From positions 1,054,001 to 1,118,000 of the forward strand of contig NZ_CP117520.1 in NCBI RefSeq assembly GCF_028621895.1: a stretch of 64,000 bases of DNA, read 5' to 3'. Source of the DNA: Acinetobacter sp. GSS19. Lineage in GTDB: Bacteria; Pseudomonadota; Gammaproteobacteria; Pseudomonadales; Moraxellaceae. The notes beneath the pieces are model-generated. The model saw nothing but the letters and a program-made list of their open reading frames with translations, was not told the DNA's origin and did no database searches. Made by a program: the position numbers and the translations under genes. Within the stretch, counting starts at the first letter, position 1; each line of letters begins with the position of its first letter. Shown piece by piece: positions 39,116-48,188 of the stretch.

Positions 39116-40186
39116 ATGAATCGTCATCAATACCGTTTAGAAGATTTGGCTCATCTGGTCCAAGGTGAGCCAGTCGGCCAAGTAGATCTTAAACTACAAG
39201 GGCTTGCAAGTTTAGACGCTGCTCGAAAACAGCATATTTCCTTCGTCAATGCAGATAAATATCTGGATCAGGCACGTCAGTCACAAGCAGGAGCCTTGAT
39301 TGTAACCGCAGATCTTCGAGAAAAAATCCCCGAACATCAGAACTTTATTGTTGTCGCTAATCCTTATCTCGCTTTTGCTATTTTAACTCATGTCTTTGAG
39401 AAGAAAGTCGCGGAACGAGGCATTGAAAGTACAGCACAGATCCATGAGTCAGCCATTATCGCGGATAGTGCTTATATTGGGCACTATGCAGTCATTGGTG
39501 AAAATTGTGTGGTCGGCGATGACACAGTCATCCAATCACATGTAAAAATAGACCATGGGGTTGAAATTGGTAAACAATGCTTTATTGATTCACATGTGAC
39601 CTTAACAGGTGAATGTAAAATAGGCGATCGTGTACGTATTCATGCCAATACTGTCGTCGGTAGTGAGGGTTTTGGCTTTGCCCCTTATCAGGGAAAATGG
39701 CATCGTATCGCCCAGTTGGGTTCAGTGCATATTGGAAATGATGTCCGAATCGGTTCAAATTGTAGTATCGATCGAGGCGCCCTCGATGACACGATTCTTA
39801 AAGATGGTGTGATTATTGATAATCTTGTGCAAATCGCACATAACGTACAAATTGGTTCAAACACCGCGATAGCTGCAACTTGTGCGATAGCTGGCAGCAC
39901 TAAAATTGGCAAAAATTGTATCCTAGGTGGTGCATGTGGGGTCGCAGGGCATCTGACTATTGCGGATAATGTGACACTTACAGCAATGTCAATGGTCACA
40001 AAAAATATTTCTGAGTCAGGGACGTATTCTTCAGGCACCAGCTTTATGGAAAATAGTCAGTGGAAACGTTCTGTTGTACGTCTGAGACAATTAGCAGATG
40101 TGCCATTGACCCAACTGATGAAACGACTTGATCATATGCAGGCTCAAATTGAGTCTCTTGAATCAACTTTTAAATTGCGTAAGTAG
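39116..40186 (+). CDS. lpxD: UDP-3-O-(3-hydroxyacyl)glucosamine N-acyltransferase
   Basis: LpxD adds the second 3-hydroxyacyl chain in lipid A synthesis. The N-terminal uridine-binding domain (1-100) precedes a left-handed helix of hexapeptide repeats ([19 protein letters not shown] and so on); the catalytic His lies in the NAHVQIG-like stretch [19 protein letters not shown]. The C-terminal helical tail is kept. 356 residues. Its function depends on LpxA and FabZ encoded next to it. Confidence 0.96.
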   Translation: MNRHQYRLEDLAHLVQGEPVGQVDLKLQGLASLDAARKQHISFVNADKYLDQARQSQAGALIVTADLREKIPEHQNFIVVANPYLAFAILTHVFEKKVAERGIESTAQIHESAIIADSAYIGHYAVIGENCVVGDDTVIQSHVKIDHGVEIGKQCFIDSHVTLTGECKIGDRVRIHANTVVGSEGFGFAPYQGKWHRIAQLGSVHIGNDVRIGSNCSIDRGALDDTILKDGVIIDNLVQIAHNVQIGSNTAIAATCAIAGSTKIGKNCILGGACGVAGHLTIADNVTLTAMSMVTKNISESGTYSSGTSFMENSQWKRSVVRLRQLADVPLTQLMKRLDHMQAQIESLESTFKLRK

Positions 40187-40190
40187 ACAT

Positions 40191-40670
40191 ATGATAACTG
40201 AGTCAAAATCTCCAGAATTTACTATTCCTGAATTGCCAATGCACAGCCAGACGTTGCGTGAATATCTACCGCACCGTTATCCGTTCCTGTTGGTAGACCG
40301 TGTAACTGAAGTACATGAAAATAGCATTGTGGGTTATAAGAACGTTTCAATTAATGAAGAATTCTTACAGGGGCATTTTCCTGAATATCCTATTATGCCG
40401 GGTGTGCTCATCGTTGAAGCACTTGCTCAAATTTCAGGTGTATTAAGTTTCATCATGAATGGTGAGAAGCCAACACCAGGATCTTTATTTCTCTTTGCAG
40501 GTGCTGAACGCGTACGTTTTAAAAAACAAGTGGTTCCAGGTGACCAACTCGTATTAAAATCTGAGTTGGTAATGCAAAAACGTGGCATTTACAAATATAA
40601 TTGTACGGCTACTGTTGATGGCATTGTTGCAACCACAGCCGAAATCATGATTTCGCACCTTAGAAAATAG
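40191..40670 (+). CDS. fabZ: 3-hydroxyacyl-[acyl-carrier-protein] dehydratase FabZ
   Basis: FabZ dehydrates 3-hydroxyacyl-ACP in fatty acid synthesis and competes with LpxA and LpxD for the same hydroxyacyl substrate. Hot-dog fold motifs are LPHRYPFLLVDRV (catalytic His) and HFPEYPIMPGVLIVEALAQ (catalytic Glu). The ATG at 40191 lies four bases behind the lpxD stop and gives 159 residues; the longer upstream frame runs within lpxD. Confidence 0.96.
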   Translation: MITESKSPEFTIPELPMHSQTLREYLPHRYPFLLVDRVTEVHENSIVGYKNVSINEEFLQGHFPEYPIMPGVLIVEALAQISGVLSFIMNGEKPTPGSLFLFAGAERVRFKKQVVPGDQLVLKSELVMQKRGIYKYNCTATVDGIVATTAEIMISHLRK

Positions 40671-40677
40671 AGCAGGC

Positions 40678-41466
40678 ATGAGCAATAACGATCTAATCCA
40701 TTCCACCGCTATTATTGACTCATCCGCAGTCATTGCTCCCGATGTTCAGATTGGTCCTTACTGTATTATTGGTCCAAACGTGACGATTGGTGCAGGTACA
40801 AAACTTCATTCGCATGTGGTGATCGGCGGTTTTACCCGCATTGGTCAGCATAATGAAATCTTTCAGTTTGCGAGTGTGGGTGAGGTTTGCCAGGATCTGA
40901 AATACCGTGGTGAAGAAACCTGGTTAGAGATTGGTGATCATAACCGGATCCGCGAACATTGCAGTCTGCATCGTGGTACGGTTCAAGATAACAGTTTGAC
41001 CAAAATCGGTAGTCATAATCTGCTCATGGTAAACACACATATTGCCCATGACTGTATCGTCGGTGACCATAACATTTTTGCCAATAACGTGGGTGTCGCA
41101 GGTCATGTTCATGTAGGTAGTCATGTAGTGGTTGGTGGTAACTCGGGAATCCATCAGTTCTGTAAGATTGATTCCTATAGTATGATCGGTGGCGCTTCTT
41201 TAATTGTTAAAGATGTGCCGGCTTATGTCATGGCTTCGGGTAACCCTGCACATGCCTTTGGTTTAAATATTGAAGGAATGCGTCGTAAGGGTTGGTCAAA
41301 AGATGTAATTCAAGGTTTACGTGAAGCATTCAAGTTGATTTATAAAGCCAATCTTACGACTGAACAAGCAGTTGCACAGATCCGCACAGAAATTCTTCCA
41401 CAGGTGCCTGAAGCACAGTTGTTAGTGGATTCACTTGAGAATTCCGCTCGTGGTATTGTGCGTTAA
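40678..41466 (+). CDS. lpxA: UDP-N-acetylglucosamine acyltransferase
   Basis: LpxA carries out the first step of lipid A synthesis. Hexapeptide repeats fill residues 1-190 (SSAVIAPDVQIGPYCIIGPNVTIGAGT); the catalytic His is in LLMVNTHIAHDCIVG; the C-terminal helical domain (GMRRKGWSKDVIQGLREAFKLIYK) is typical. 262 residues. lpxB, which often follows, is absent; a bidirectional terminator comes next. Confidence 0.97.
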   Translation: MSNNDLIHSTAIIDSSAVIAPDVQIGPYCIIGPNVTIGAGTKLHSHVVIGGFTRIGQHNEIFQFASVGEVCQDLKYRGEETWLEIGDHNRIREHCSLHRGTVQDNSLTKIGSHNLLMVNTHIAHDCIVGDHNIFANNVGVAGHVHVGSHVVVGGNSGIHQFCKIDSYSMIGGASLIVKDVPAYVMASGNPAHAFGLNIEGMRRKGWSKDVIQGLREAFKLIYKANLTTEQAVAQIRTEILPQVPEAQLLVDSLENSARGIVR

Positions 41467-41476
41467 TTGTTAAGTT

Positions 41477-41516
41477 GCATAAAAAAAGACACCCTAGGCG
41501 GTGTCTTTTTTTATGC
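41477..41516. terminator. Bidirectional terminator closing the envelope cluster
   Basis: A perfect 17-bp inverted repeat, GCATAAAAAAAGACACC and GGTGTCTTTTTTTATGC, around CTAGGC. It lies between the convergent genes lpxA and cpoB and has U tracts for both. Confidence 0.95.
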
Positions 41517-41536
41517 AGGCATGTGCGAAGCAGATT

Positions 41537-42382
41537 TTATTTTTTCACAAAACCTGCTTCTTCAGACTTTGGATAAGTAGCCAACAATTTTGTGCGATAT
41601 TGACTGGCTAAGATATTATTGCGGTCAACGTTCTTGGCAATACTGTAGAGTTGATACAGAGCACGGGGAGCCTTTGCTGACTGAGAAAATTTGGTGGAGA
41701 CTATCGTATAATTCTTTTTCGCTTCCGCATAGTTTGGCGGATCAATCGCTAGATTAAATTCAGCTAACCAGTAATAGGCATTACCTGTGTAAACGCTGTT
41801 TGGATGGTTCTTCACAAAATTTTGCATGGGGGTAATGGCTTTTTTTGCTCCCCCTTGCTTATAGGCGTCTAATGCCACTGTGTAGGCTGCTTTTTCCAAT
41901 TCACTCGATTCTGCTATTTTGCTTGCAGCCGTTATTGATGGGGGCGTACTTGCTATTGCAGAACTAGGCGTAGTTACTTGGGAAGTCGGTACGGCGGCTG
42001 GTTGACTTGGTGTTACAGTATCTTGAGGGGGTGTCTGATTCTCTTCTTCAGTAGATGTTTCAGGTTCAATTTTTTGTTGTAATAACTGTAGACGCTGATC
42101 TAGATCGGTATAGCGATTGGTCAGTTCACTTTTTAGTTTTTCAATTTCATTTTCTTGTTCTTCTAGTTTGCCCCGTAGGCTGCGAATATCATTTTCCAGT
42201 TGCTGATTCTTTTGAATGAGCTGCCAGTTTAAATTGCCTGCAGGTGATTCTTGTGGAGCAAGGGCATAGCTTGGGCTGCTGCGATTTGATTCACTCAAAG
42301 CACGTGATTCAATCGGAATATTGGCATAAACGGAAGCGGAACCCATTAGGGCAAGTAGAGAGAAAACATGCTGTTTGAGCAT
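41537..42382 (-). CDS. cpoB: Cell division coordinator CpoB (YbgF-like)
   Basis: CpoB links outer-membrane constriction by Tol-Pal with septal peptidoglycan synthesis. Counting from the ATG at 42382, the protein has 281 residues: a signal peptide (MLKQHVFSLLALMGSASVYA), a coiled-coil region (about 45-100, SLRGKLEEQENEIEKLKSEL), a Pro/Thr/Ser-rich linker and three TPR-like repeats (AYTVALDAYKQGGAKKAI, NAYYWLAEFNLAI, APRALYQLYSIAK). tol-pal genes are not adjacent, as is often the case outside enterics. Confidence 0.85.
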   Translation of the reverse strand: MLKQHVFSLLALMGSASVYANIPIESRALSESNRSSPSYALAPQESPAGNLNWQLIQKNQQLENDIRSLRGKLEEQENEIEKLKSELTNRYTDLDQRLQLLQQKIEPETSTEEENQTPPQDTVTPSQPAAVPTSQVTTPSSAIASTPPSITAASKIAESSELEKAAYTVALDAYKQGGAKKAITPMQNFVKNHPNSVYTGNAYYWLAEFNLAIDPPNYAEAKKNYTIVSTKFSQSAKAPRALYQLYSIAKNVDRNNILASQYRTKLLATYPKSEEAGFVKK

Positions 42383-42647
42383 AAGAGTGTAATCCATCGT
42401 GTAATGCAAAGGGTATAAAGCCATTAGCTAAAGCTAGCAGATGCTTTTACCACCATAATTGAGTAATAGTGCCATTTAAAACGGCTCGTTTATGAATTGC
42501 AATCATGTTTTACAATGTTCAAGTATTTTTATTTAAATCTTATTGAGTGATCGGGCATTTTTATGGGGGGAATTATCATTATCTCTATATATTTGTTGAG
42601 GAAATAAGCAAATAGTATGGGAATGTCTCAAAATGAGTGGCTGGGGC

Positions 42648-42675
42648 TTGCAAGTTAATGAAAAATCTCTATACT
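42648..42675 (+). promoter_or_regulatory. Probable promoter of the 4.5S RNA gene
   Basis: A -35-like TTGCAA (42648-42653) and a -10-like TATACT (42670-42675) are spaced by 16 bases and end about 13 bases before the RNA 5' end, as expected for a directly transcribed stable RNA. Confidence 0.75.
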
Positions 42676-42688
42676 CTGTTCCTGCAAT

Positions 42689-42801
<113 letters not shown>

Positions 42802-42802
42802 A

Positions 42803-43288
42803 TCATTCTTCTGTCGTTCGACAAATTGCTTTCATTATCGCTTCCATATCAAAACCTCTATATTGCAAAAAGCGGATCTGCTTGGCTTTGGTTTTCATAT
42901 CTGGTGCGACTGCTGTTCCAAATTTCTTAACTTTTAATTGATAAGCCTGTTCAGCCCAATCCATTTCTTGTAAATCTTCAGCAATCAAAAGCGTATCGAT
43001 CTGTTTATCTTTGAGTGCCTGTTTGATCCGGTTGGGTCCCTTGCCACGACGAATTTGGCTATTGACGATGAGTTCGGCCACACGCTGATCACTCTGATAG
43101 TGGTTTTCACTCAGTTCTTCGACCAGATGTTCGACTTCCTGTAAATCCGCTGCATGCAAACCCAGTTTGGCAAGTAGCTCTGCTTTGGAGTATTCCCGTT
43201 TGGTCAGTAGGGCAAAGGCATAAGAGCGTAAACGGCTGCCAGTCAGGAGCTGGCGCTGAGGTTTTTCATTTGCTGTCATATTGATCAT
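42803..43288 (-). CDS. recX: RecA regulatory protein RecX
   Basis: RecX blocks extension of RecA filaments on single-stranded DNA. The 161-residue (or 158 with the second ATG) sequence has the three-helix-repeat pattern of RecX (RSYAFALLTKREYSKAELLAKL, VAELIVNSQIRRGKGPNRIKQAL, KAKQIRFLQYRGFDMEAI). It follows recA after a strong terminator, so its expression depends on read-through or a promoter in the short gap. Its last codon nearly touches the SRP RNA gene. Confidence 0.93.
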   Translation of the reverse strand: MINMTANEKPQRQLLTGSRLRSYAFALLTKREYSKAELLAKLGLHAADLQEVEHLVEELSENHYQSDQRVAELIVNSQIRRGKGPNRIKQALKDKQIDTLLIAEDLQEMDWAEQAYQLKVKKFGTAVAPDMKTKAKQIRFLQYRGFDMEAIMKAICRTTEE

Positions 43289-43300
43289 GATCCCTTGATG

Positions 43301-43328
43301 TAAAAAACGCCCCGAAGGGCGTTTTTTA
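43301..43328. terminator. Terminator between recA and recX
   Basis: ACGCCC and GGGCGT pair around CGAA, with A and T tracts outside. It sits 12 bases from the recA stop and 13 bases before the recX start on the same transcript direction. In E. coli read-through of such a terminator gives a little recX mRNA. Confidence 0.92.
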
Positions 43329-43339
43329 TTGAATATCGG

Positions 43340-44392
43340 TTAGCCTTCTAAAAAATCAGGTTGTTCATCATCTTCAAGTTCTGCATTCGCAGGTGCGCTA
43401 TTGGCTGAGGTTAGCAATTGATCGCGGATCATGCGTTCAATTTCGTCTGCCAAAGCCAGGTTTTCTTCTAGGTAACGGATAACATTGTTTTTACCTTGGC
43501 CAATTTTATTGCCCTGATAAGAGTACCATGCACCAGCTTTTTGGATTAGATCTTGTTGTACCGCTAAATCAACTAACTCGCCCATATGGTTGACCCCTTT
43601 GCCATACAGAATTTGGAAGAGGGCTTCTTTAAATGGTGGAGCCATTTTGTTTTTCACGACTTTAACTTTGGTTTCCGAACCAATAATCTCATCGCCTTCT
43701 TTGACTTGACCTACGCGGCGAATATCCAGGCGTACAGAAGCATAGAACTTCAGGGCATTACCACCAGTAGTGGTTTCGGGGCTACCAAACATCACGCCAA
43801 TCTTCATACGGATCTGGTTGATGAAGATTACCATACAGTTAGAACGTTTGGCATTACCGGTGATTTTACGCAGTGCCTGACTCATCAAGCGTGCCTGCAG
43901 ACCCATGTGGGAATCACCCATTTCGCCTTCAATTTCGGCGCGTGGCGTCAAGGCGGCCACGGAGTCGACGACAATCAGGTCAATCGCACCTGAACGAACT
44001 AGCATGTCGGCAATTTCTAGTGCCTGTTCACCATTGTCTGGTTGAGAGACCAGAAGATTGTCGATGTCGACACCCAGTTTACGTGCATATTGTGGGTCAA
44101 GTGCATGTTCTGCATCGATAAACGCACAGGTGCCACCAGCCTTTTGACATTGCGCAATTGCTTGCAAAGTCATAGTGGTTTTACCTGAAGATTCAGGACC
44201 GTAGATTTCCACGATGCGGCCTTTTGGCAAACCGCCAATGCCTAACGCGATATCTAGGGTAAGCGAACCTGTTGATACGGCTTCAACCGCCTGAACCGTG
44301 TTATCACCCAAACGCATGACGGTATTTTTACCAAATTGCTTTTCAATCTGGCTTAAAGCAGCATTCAGCGCTTTACTCTTATTCTCATCCAT
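43340..44392 (-). CDS. recA: Recombinase RecA
   Basis: RecA forms the filament for homologous recombination and, in bacteria with LexA, for the SOS response. The 350 residues show the core Walker A motif [17 protein letters not shown], the second motif [23 protein letters not shown] [15 protein letters not shown], and the L2 loop [16 protein letters not shown]. The C terminus is acidic and Ala-rich. Acinetobacter lacks a typical LexA, so a different control of this gene is expected; I see no LexA box. Confidence 0.98.
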   Translation of the reverse strand: MDENKSKALNAALSQIEKQFGKNTVMRLGDNTVQAVEAVSTGSLTLDIALGIGGLPKGRIVEIYGPESSGKTTMTLQAIAQCQKAGGTCAFIDAEHALDPQYARKLGVDIDNLLVSQPDNGEQALEIADMLVRSGAIDLIVVDSVAALTPRAEIEGEMGDSHMGLQARLMSQALRKITGNAKRSNCMVIFINQIRMKIGVMFGSPETTTGGNALKFYASVRLDIRRVGQVKEGDEIIGSETKVKVVKNKMAPPFKEALFQILYGKGVNHMGELVDLAVQQDLIQKAGAWYSYQGNKIGQGKNNVIRYLEENLALADEIERMIRDQLLTSANSAPANAELEDDEQPDFLEG

Positions 44393-44499
44393 CTCGTAAC
44401 CTCAAAACGATACACATTCACTATTCACTTAAGTGGATGGTTAAACTTTCAACTTGTTTCCACCGTTTTATAGTGACAGATCTTTCTTTTATATTCCAT

Positions 44500-44530
44500 G
44501 TCATATCCGTCTGCTACGACATGATATGAC
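44500..44530. promoter_or_regulatory. 8-bp inverted repeat upstream of recA
   Basis: GTCATATC (44500-44507) and GATATGAC (44523-44530) are perfect inverted copies 15 bases apart, about 110 bp upstream of the recA start and directly behind the hslR stop codon. Without a T tract it is a poor terminator; it could be an operator of recA. A TATAAA-like -10 box for recA is at 44467-44472. Confidence 0.4.
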
Positions 44531-44538
44531 GTCCTGTT

Positions 44539-44979
44539 TTAATCATCATTATAAGACCAATGCTGGTCATATTGTTGATCATTATCCTGTTTAAACTTGC
44601 TGATTTGACGACGGTCCTTTTTGCTTGGTCGATGATCAGGTCGTGCTAGATTATGCAATTTTCGTTGCGATGCGATTAATTCCCGACGAGCAACACTGAC
44701 TTCTGTCTCGCGATACAGTTGCTGAGCGATCGGTGCAGGTCCACGTACAGCTGAAAGGGCTTCTACAACCACGGTTTTACGATCGAAACCCTGTTGAATC
44801 GTCAGTTCCATACCAATACGGATTTCTTTGGAGACTTTCACCCGTTCATTGTTGTGGTGGACTTTGCCACCTTCAATGGCCGCTTTAGCCATTGAACGGG
44901 TTTTAAAAAAACGTGCAGCCCAAAGCCACTTGTCCACACGCATACTTTCAGTGGTCGAAAGGTCAAGCTGTTTTTGCAT
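44539..44979 (-). CDS. hslR: Heat shock protein 15 (RNA-binding S4 protein HslR)
   Basis: Hsp15 binds 50S subunits that still hold a peptidyl-tRNA and helps to rescue them. The S4 RNA-binding domain is at about residues 12-70 (MRVDKWLWAARFFKTRSMAKAAIEGGKVHHNNERVK). The C-terminal tail is strongly basic and then acidic, rich in Arg, Lys, Asp and Gln. Its start overlaps the end of the yrfG-type gene by 17 bases, the same pair as in E. coli (yrfG-hslR). Confidence 0.93.
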   Translation of the reverse strand: MQKQLDLSTTESMRVDKWLWAARFFKTRSMAKAAIEGGKVHHNNERVKVSKEIRIGMELTIQQGFDRKTVVVEALSAVRGPAPIAQQLYRETEVSVARRELIASQRKLHNLARPDHRPSKKDRRQISKFKQDNDQQYDQHWSYNDD

Positions 44980-45652
44980 CGAGGTCCTTTAAATTGAATT
45001 GAGCGAGTAGGGGAAGGAATTCGGTTAAATGATCAATAGCGGGGTAGTCAAGTTCATGTGACTGGCGCTGTGCTTTTTGGGTGGAGGGTTGGGTTATGGT
45101 CACCAAATGCTGGATCCCGAAACGTTGCGCACCAGCAAGGACGGCTGCAGTGTCATCGATTAATACAGCCTGGGTTGGATCGAAAGGATGCATGGATTGC
45201 AGGATCTGCCAGAACTCAACATATTCTTTGGAATAGCCGATCTGCTCACTGCTGATCATCACGTCAAAATAGGGTTGTAGGTCGACATTCTCAAGCTTAA
45301 GCGCTAGACCAGCACAGTCCGCATTCGTTACTAGCCAGCAGCGATAACCTTGCTCTTTGAGCATTTTGAGTAGTTCAAAGCAACCCCTACGAGGTTTGAT
45401 GTGTGCCTGGAATTCTTTTTGCAGCTCTAACGTATCGACACCGACTTTTTCGGTCCAATAACGTGATGAATACCAGGAAATGGTATGTTTATGTTGCTGA
45501 TAAAACTCAAACAAAGTGGCCTGGCTCTGCTGTAATGAACAGTGATGAGCAAGAGCATGACGTTCCGGTAAACGGTGATTCCAGATCAGATCATCGAAGG
45601 CCAAATCTAAAAGAGTACCGTCCATGTCAAACATGATAATCGGTCGGGTCAT
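44963..45652 (-). CDS. yrfG: HAD-family GMP/IMP nucleotidase YrfG-like
   Basis: A 229-residue haloacid-dehalogenase-fold phosphatase. Motif I is FDMDGTLLDLAFDD, motif II is LVTNADCAG, motif III is SKEYVEFW and motif IV is VLIDDTAAVL. The WNHRLPERHALAHH segment and neighbour hslR match YrfG of E. coli, which hydrolyses purine nucleoside monophosphates. The substrate is inferred from homology only. Confidence 0.85.
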   Translation of the reverse strand: MTRPIIMFDMDGTLLDLAFDDLIWNHRLPERHALAHHCSLQQSQATLFEFYQQHKHTISWYSSRYWTEKVGVDTLELQKEFQAHIKPRRGCFELLKMLKEQGYRCWLVTNADCAGLALKLENVDLQPYFDVMISSEQIGYSKEYVEFWQILQSMHPFDPTQAVLIDDTAAVLAGAQRFGIQHLVTITQPSTQKAQRQSHELDYPAIDHLTEFLPLLAQFNLKDLDAKTA

Positions 45653-45834
45653 GTATGTTTCCTTATGGTACAGCAGGCTTGAAAATCGATCGGCACAGCG
45701 AAATTTTGCATGTTAAGGTGGCAACCTTGAGTTAATTTTAAAAGTCGAAATTTCATGAGATTTGAGTATTTGGCTTTTAGTCTTTTGCCAGAAACTTTGT
45801 TTATAGAATGGTGTGTTTTTCGGAATATTCAAGT

Positions 45835-46938
45835 CTATTTTAATGCGAGAATTTTGCACGCGCCTTTAAAAACCAGTACAGCGACAATTGAACCAATGAT
45901 CAGGTCAGGATAGGCAGACTGTGTGACATAGACCAGTATTCCTGCCACAATGACACCGACATTGACGAGGACGTCGTTGGAAGAAAAAATCCAGCTTGCC
46001 TGCATATGTACCCCATCTTCCTTGTGACCAGAAATTAAATACAGGCAGTAAGCATTACCGGCAAGGGCAATCAGGCTAATGATCATCATTAACCCTGCCT
46101 CAGGTTCACTGCCAAATATAAAACGTCGGATCACATCGCTGATCACCATAAAGGCCAATAAAATCTGTAACCAGCCGGATATATGTGCTGCTTGCAGTTG
46201 ATATTTTTGTGCTTTACCGACCGCATATAACGCGATGCCATAAACGGCAGCATCAGCAAACATATCCAGAGAGTCTGCAATCAGACCTGTTGAGGAAGCC
46301 AAAATACCCGTGACCAGTTCAACGATAAACAGCACAGCATTGATGGCTAACAGTGCGAGTAGAACTCGGCGCTGTTGTTCGGGGCTGTTTTGCACTGGTA
46401 TTGAAGCATGAATTTTAGATGACGATTGTAAAGTACTGCCCAAATGTAATTGTTCAAGTGCAGAGCTAATCGCGGCTGTATCTCCTGAATGTTGAACTTC
46501 AAGCGTGCGCTGTTTGAGATCAAATGTGAGATGCTGGATATGCTTTAAGGGGGCTAAAGCCATACGGATCATTTGTTCTTCTGCTGGACAATCCATCTGT
46601 GAAATGTGGTAACACGTCGTATAGCTGATTTCTGCAGGGTTTGTAGCTGATACTGTTTGCAAGCATTCAGCACCTAAACGCAGGCTTTCTAAGGCTGTTG
46701 TAATTTCTTCTGCACGATCTTGATGCCAAACAGTCAATTTACGCTGTGGCAAATCAAATTTTAGTTGCTGAATTTGGCTGATATTGGCAAGCTTCATTCG
46801 GATCAATTGCTCTTCTGAAGAACAGTCCATCTGTGGGATTTTATAATCACTAATAAAGGAGAGTGTTGGTTCAATCAAAACAGCACGCTGTGGTGAGTCC
46901 GCTGGAGTCGATTTACATCCGCAGCCGCTCATAGTCAT
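45835..46938 (-). CDS. Cation efflux protein with two N-terminal HMA-like domains
   Basis: The 367-residue protein starts with a Cys motif (MSGCGCKS) and then two copies of a 70-residue ferredoxin-like domain, at about 28-90 (IPQMDCSSEEQLIRMKL) and 105-170 (ISQMDCPAEEQMIRMAL). Where classical HMA domains have CxxC, these have MDCxxEE. The C-terminal half has five to six membrane helices with the CDF core, ending in GLIADSLDMFADAAVYGIALYAVG, where the paired Asp residues form the metal site. It is likely an inner-membrane exporter of Zn, Cd or a similar divalent metal. It stands alone. Confidence 0.85.
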   Translation of the reverse strand: MTMSGCGCKSTPADSPQRAVLIEPTLSFISDYKIPQMDCSSEEQLIRMKLANISQIQQLKFDLPQRKLTVWHQDRAEEITTALESLRLGAECLQTVSATNPAEISYTTCYHISQMDCPAEEQMIRMALAPLKHIQHLTFDLKQRTLEVQHSGDTAAISSALEQLHLGSTLQSSSKIHASIPVQNSPEQQRRVLLALLAINAVLFIVELVTGILASSTGLIADSLDMFADAAVYGIALYAVGKAQKYQLQAAHISGWLQILLAFMVISDVIRRFIFGSEPEAGLMMIISLIALAGNAYCLYLISGHKEDGVHMQASWIFSSNDVLVNVGVIVAGILVYVTQSAYPDLIIGSIVAVLVFKGACKILALK

Positions 46939-47268
46939 TTTCCCGATAGATAGCCTTGAGCGTTCAAGATTAGAGAATCCATTCTGATTCTACAAGGTGT
47001 GGAGTAAGGCGGGTGACGTAAGTGTGTGCTCTTTTCCAATGTTGAAAGTCAACAGCAATGCACCTATACAAGCTAGTCTGAAAGACTAATAGGTGTTTTA
47101 AGCAGGATTGGTCTAATATAGGAAGAAGAAATACCTTGAGTGATCAATCTGGAAGTGGATTCATAGACAGTTGTTCTTTTAACGGTATCACATTTATAAA
47201 TCTTTCCAGATCTAGCACGCAGGTGATGTCTGTTGTTCAGCATCAGGTCGTGTGGAGATAGGTAATCT
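46939..47268. other. Intergenic region between the divergent CDF and cysQ genes
   Basis: 330 bp between two divergent genes. A minus-strand frame of 69 codons lies here but extends into cysQ and looks like chance. The part near 46960-47000 (with TTAGAGAATC and GATTCTACAA half-repeats) may hold the promoter and operator of the metal exporter. A hairpin is at 47061-47099. Confidence 0.5.
47061..47099 (+). terminator. Hairpin with bulge and short U run, terminator-like
   Basis: CACCTAT (47061-47067) pairs with ATAGGTG (47089-47095), and inside it TAGTCT pairs with AGACTA around the loop GAA; a six-base bulge ACAAGC lies on the left. Four Ts follow. There is no gene to terminate on this strand within 120 bp, so it could end a short untranslated RNA. 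Confidence 0.45.
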
Positions 47269-48123
47269 ATGTTTGTACACACTCAAGCACCTACTGATGA
47301 GCTGATGCTCAAATTACTGCCTATTTTACAACAGGCTGGTCAGATTTTACTGGAGGAGTATCAGGCTTACTGTGCCGGTCAAGATTTTGATATCGATGAA
47401 AAGCATGATCAGTCACCCGTGACGCAAGCAGATTTGAAAGTCAATGCTTTTTTATTGGCACAGCTGGCAGAGCTCACCCCCAATCTTCCTGTGCTTTCTG
47501 AAGAGAGTGATTATTCGCAGCGCCATCACTGGCCACGTTGCTGGATGTTAGACCCGCTGGATGGAACCAAAGAGTTTATCCATGAGCGTGATGAATTCAC
47601 CATCAATTTAAGTTTGATTGAGCAGCATCAAACTGTGCTGTCAATTATTGTGGTGCCTTGTGAGCAGGTGGTTTATCTGGGCTATACGCATGAGTTGCCT
47701 TACAAATATCAATTTTCACAGCAGGTCTGGTTACAGTACTGTTTGCAGCCACGTGCAGAGCAAACCATCCAGGTGGGCTTAAGCCATAACAGCCGTGATC
47801 CGCGCTATCAAAATTATATTGAATGGATTGAGCAGCATAAGCCTGTAGTGCGTCGTGAAGCGGGCAGTGCATATAAATTCTGTATGATGCTCGAGGGAGA
47901 AATTGATATCTATCCTCGTTTCCACCCGACCTCTGAATGGGATACCAGTGCAGGTCAGGGACTTTTGGAAAGTATTCAAGGTGGTTTGTTAACTTTACAA
48001 GGTAAGCCTTTTGTGTATAACCAGCGCGATACAGTATTAAATGAAGGATTTATCGCATTTGTAAGTCCTGAAACACGTCAGCTTGCCCTGGATGCCTTAC
48101 AAAATCATGATAAGTGTAATTAA
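47269..48123 (+). CDS. cysQ: 3'(2'),5'-bisphosphate nucleotidase CysQ
   Basis: CysQ removes the 3'-phosphate from 3'-phosphoadenosine 5'-phosphate, a by-product of sulfate assimilation. It is a Mg-dependent, Li-sensitive inositol-phosphatase-fold enzyme. Metal motifs are SEESDYS, DPLDGTKEFI and EWDTSAGQGLLE; GSAYKFCMMLEGEIDIYPR is the substrate end. 284 residues, family length. It is followed by a phosphatase gene, 65 bp downstream. Confidence 0.93.
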   Translation: MFVHTQAPTDELMLKLLPILQQAGQILLEEYQAYCAGQDFDIDEKHDQSPVTQADLKVNAFLLAQLAELTPNLPVLSEESDYSQRHHWPRCWMLDPLDGTKEFIHERDEFTINLSLIEQHQTVLSIIVVPCEQVVYLGYTHELPYKYQFSQQVWLQYCLQPRAEQTIQVGLSHNSRDPRYQNYIEWIEQHKPVVRREAGSAYKFCMMLEGEIDIYPRFHPTSEWDTSAGQGLLESIQGGLLTLQGKPFVYNQRDTVLNEGFIAFVSPETRQLALDALQNHDKCN

Positions 48124-48188
48124 CGGTTCCTCTGTCGTATGGATGGGGTATAGTGAAAGCATAACTCAGGATAGAAACAGATAACGTC

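Noticed and set aside
43586..43993. 135-codon plus-strand frame opposite recA
   Set aside because: Entirely opposite recA, without similarity or ribosome-binding site.
47073..47282. 69-codon minus-strand frame upstream of cysQ
   Set aside because: It overlaps the cysQ start, has no ribosome-binding site and includes the hairpin at 47061-47099.
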